From NCBI GenBank assembly GCA_944386555.1, contig CALXBN010000037.1, positions 1 to 52,820 on the forward strand: DNA of 52,820 nucleotides. The letters are read 5' to 3'. The notes beneath the pieces are model-generated. The model worked only from the letters and a program-made list of their open reading frames with translations, searched no databases and was not told where the DNA came from. Made by a program: the position numbers and the translations under genes. The stretch is from an uncultured Ruthenibacterium sp. (lineage in GTDB: Bacteria; Bacillota; Clostridia; Oscillospirales; Ruminococcaceae). Below are positions 51,801-52,820 of the stretch, in pieces; the first letter of the stretch is position 1; each line of letters opens with the position of its first letter.

Positions 51801-52737
51801 GCGTGCAATGGAATCGCTGCGGGTGGCCTACGGCAAGGAGCTGGCCGCCCTGGGCGGCGCGGACAAGCGCATCGTGGCCATGGACGCCGACCTGTCCGGC
51901 TCCACCATGACCTGCTATTTCGCCAAGGAACACCCCGAGCGCTTTTTTGATTTCGGTATCGCCGAAGCCAACATGGTGTGCGCGGCGGCGGGGTTCGCCC
52001 ACGAGGGATTCATCCCCTTTGTCAGCACCTTTGCGGTGTTCGGCACGGGCCGTGCTTTCGAGCAGATCCGCAATTCGGTGGCCTATGTGAATGCCAATGT
52101 GAAGCTGGCCTTCACCCACGCAGGCCTGTGCGTGGGCGAAGACGGCGGAAGCCACCAGTCCATCGAAGACATCGCCCTGATGCGGGTGCTGCCCAATATG
52201 ACGGTGCTGGTGCCTTGCGACGCCGAAGAGACCCGCAAGGCCGTGCGCGCGGCGGCGGCCATCGACGGGCCGGTGTACCTGCGCATCACCCGGCCGGTAT
52301 GCCCGGTGTTTACCGCGCCGGATACGCCCTTCATCCCCGGCAAGGCCAACGTGCTGCGGGACGGCGGCGACGTGGCGCTGATCGCCACGGGCCTGATGGT
52401 GCCCGAGGCCATGGCCGCGGCCGAACTGCTGGCCGACGAGGGCATCGGGGCCCGGGTGGTGAACATGCACACCCTCAAGCCCATTGACCGGGACGCCATC
52501 CTGGAGGCAGCCGGGCGCTGCGGCGCCGTGCTGACGGCGGAGGAGCACTCGGTGTTCGGTGGGCTGGGCTCGGCGGTGGCCGAGACCCTGGCCGGCGCCA
52601 GCGCCGCCCGCTTCGCCAAGGTGGGCATTCAGGACCAGTTCGGCCAGTCCGGTACGCCGGAGGCCCTGTTCGAGGCCTACGGCCTGACGGCGGCCAACAT
52701 CGCCGCCCAGGCCCGGGAACTGGTGCGAACCAAGTAA
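51793..52737 (+). CDS. Transketolase, C-terminal subunit
   Basis: 314 residues with the pyrimidine-binding and C-terminal domains. Key parts are VAMDADLSGSTMTCYF, RFFDFGIAEANMVCAAAG (the catalytic Glu in the IAEANM block), FVSTFAVFGTGRAFEQIRN and EDGGSHQSIEDIALMR. It forms the active enzyme with the preceding gene product. The gene is complete within the window and its stop lies 83 bases before the end. Sequence similar to 1-deoxyxylulose-phosphate synthase C-terminal halves exists, but the split arrangement fits transketolase. Confidence 0.94.
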   Translation: MSERAMESLRVAYGKELAALGGADKRIVAMDADLSGSTMTCYFAKEHPERFFDFGIAEANMVCAAAGFAHEGFIPFVSTFAVFGTGRAFEQIRNSVAYVNANVKLAFTHAGLCVGEDGGSHQSIEDIALMRVLPNMTVLVPCDAEETRKAVRAAAAIDGPVYLRITRPVCPVFTAPDTPFIPGKANVLRDGGDVALIATGLMVPEAMAAAELLADEGIGARVVNMHTLKPIDRDAILEAAGRCGAVLTAEEHSVFGGLGSAVAETLAGASAARFAKVGIQDQFGQSGTPEALFEAYGLTAANIAAQARELVRTK

Positions 52738-52794
52738 CGGGCCGGCCGGGCGTACGAGCGGGCGTTTTATTATAAGTACAAAAATATAAAAAGC

Positions 52795-52820
52795 AAAAAA
52801 GGCTTCCCCGCGGGGAAGCC
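52795..52820. terminator. Terminator hairpin cut by the window end
   Basis: Six A are followed by a perfect 20-base palindrome (52801-52820) with a GC-rich centre, ending at the last base. A T-run is expected just outside. It probably closes the transketolase unit. Confidence 0.6.

Overview
The window reads as a chromosomal segment of a high-GC, low-redundancy Bacillota genome, most likely an Oscillospiraceae/Ruminococcaceae gut anaerobe (Faecalibacterium/Gemmiger/Subdoligranulum-like). The reasons are the clostridial gene orders (plsX-rnc-smc-ftsY; yqeK-LCP-rsfS-leuS; efp followed by a CD1247-type protein; DUF5685 next to a J-domain protein), strong AGGAGG ribosome binding sites, a PPi-type phosphofructokinase, a split transketolase and GC-rich codon use. 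The genus is an inference; no 16S gene is present.

Layout. 1-15.3 kb is a dense, co-directional housekeeping run: the trmFO tail, plsX, rnc, smc, ftsY, rdgB, yhbY, nadD, yqeK, two tandem LCP cell-wall ligases, rsfS and leuS, many with start/stop overlaps. 15.4-21.9 kb holds rpsU with its own promoter and terminator, a YqeG-type HAD phosphatase, efp, a zinc-ribbon CD1247-type protein, an AlgX-like/MBOAT O-acylation pair, a YbaK-type deacylase and a GNAT-Nudix fusion. 22.0-32.6 kb is an accessory zone. It has a HAD hydrolase and glmS on the minus strand, two solute-binding protein genes (the second apparently broken and of mosaic composition), a small secreted cysteine-rich protein in an AT-rich island, two sugar-type ABC permeases, and an HlyD-like adaptor with a MacB/FtsX-like permease.

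32.6-36.9 kb is a complete potABCD polyamine transporter operon with its own promoter and an unusual leader. 37.0-41.3 kb is a compact catabolic-looking locus: a divergent GntR/FCD regulator, an L-cysteine desulfidase-family enzyme, a protein of the 2-amino-thiazoline-4-carboxylate hydrolase family and a GPH-type symporter, closed by a strong terminator. I think this is the most interesting unit: it could take up a cysteine-yielding thiazoline-like compound and break it down to pyruvate, ammonia and sulfide.

41.6-41.9 kb carries a minus-strand tRNA cluster (Arg-TCT, His-GTG, Gln-TTG) with a clear promoter and terminators. 42.0-52.8 kb holds rmuC, a polysaccharide deacetylase, a DUF5685/J-domain/membrane-protein module, a class-C beta-lactamase-like serine hydrolase, a TIGR02206-type membrane protein, a PPi-dependent phosphofructokinase and, divergently, a two-subunit transketolase. 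The window ends inside a terminator hairpin.

I saw no CRISPR array, insertion sequence, integrase, phage module or rRNA. Promoters and operators are sequence matches only. All functional statements come from motif recognition by eye, not from searches.
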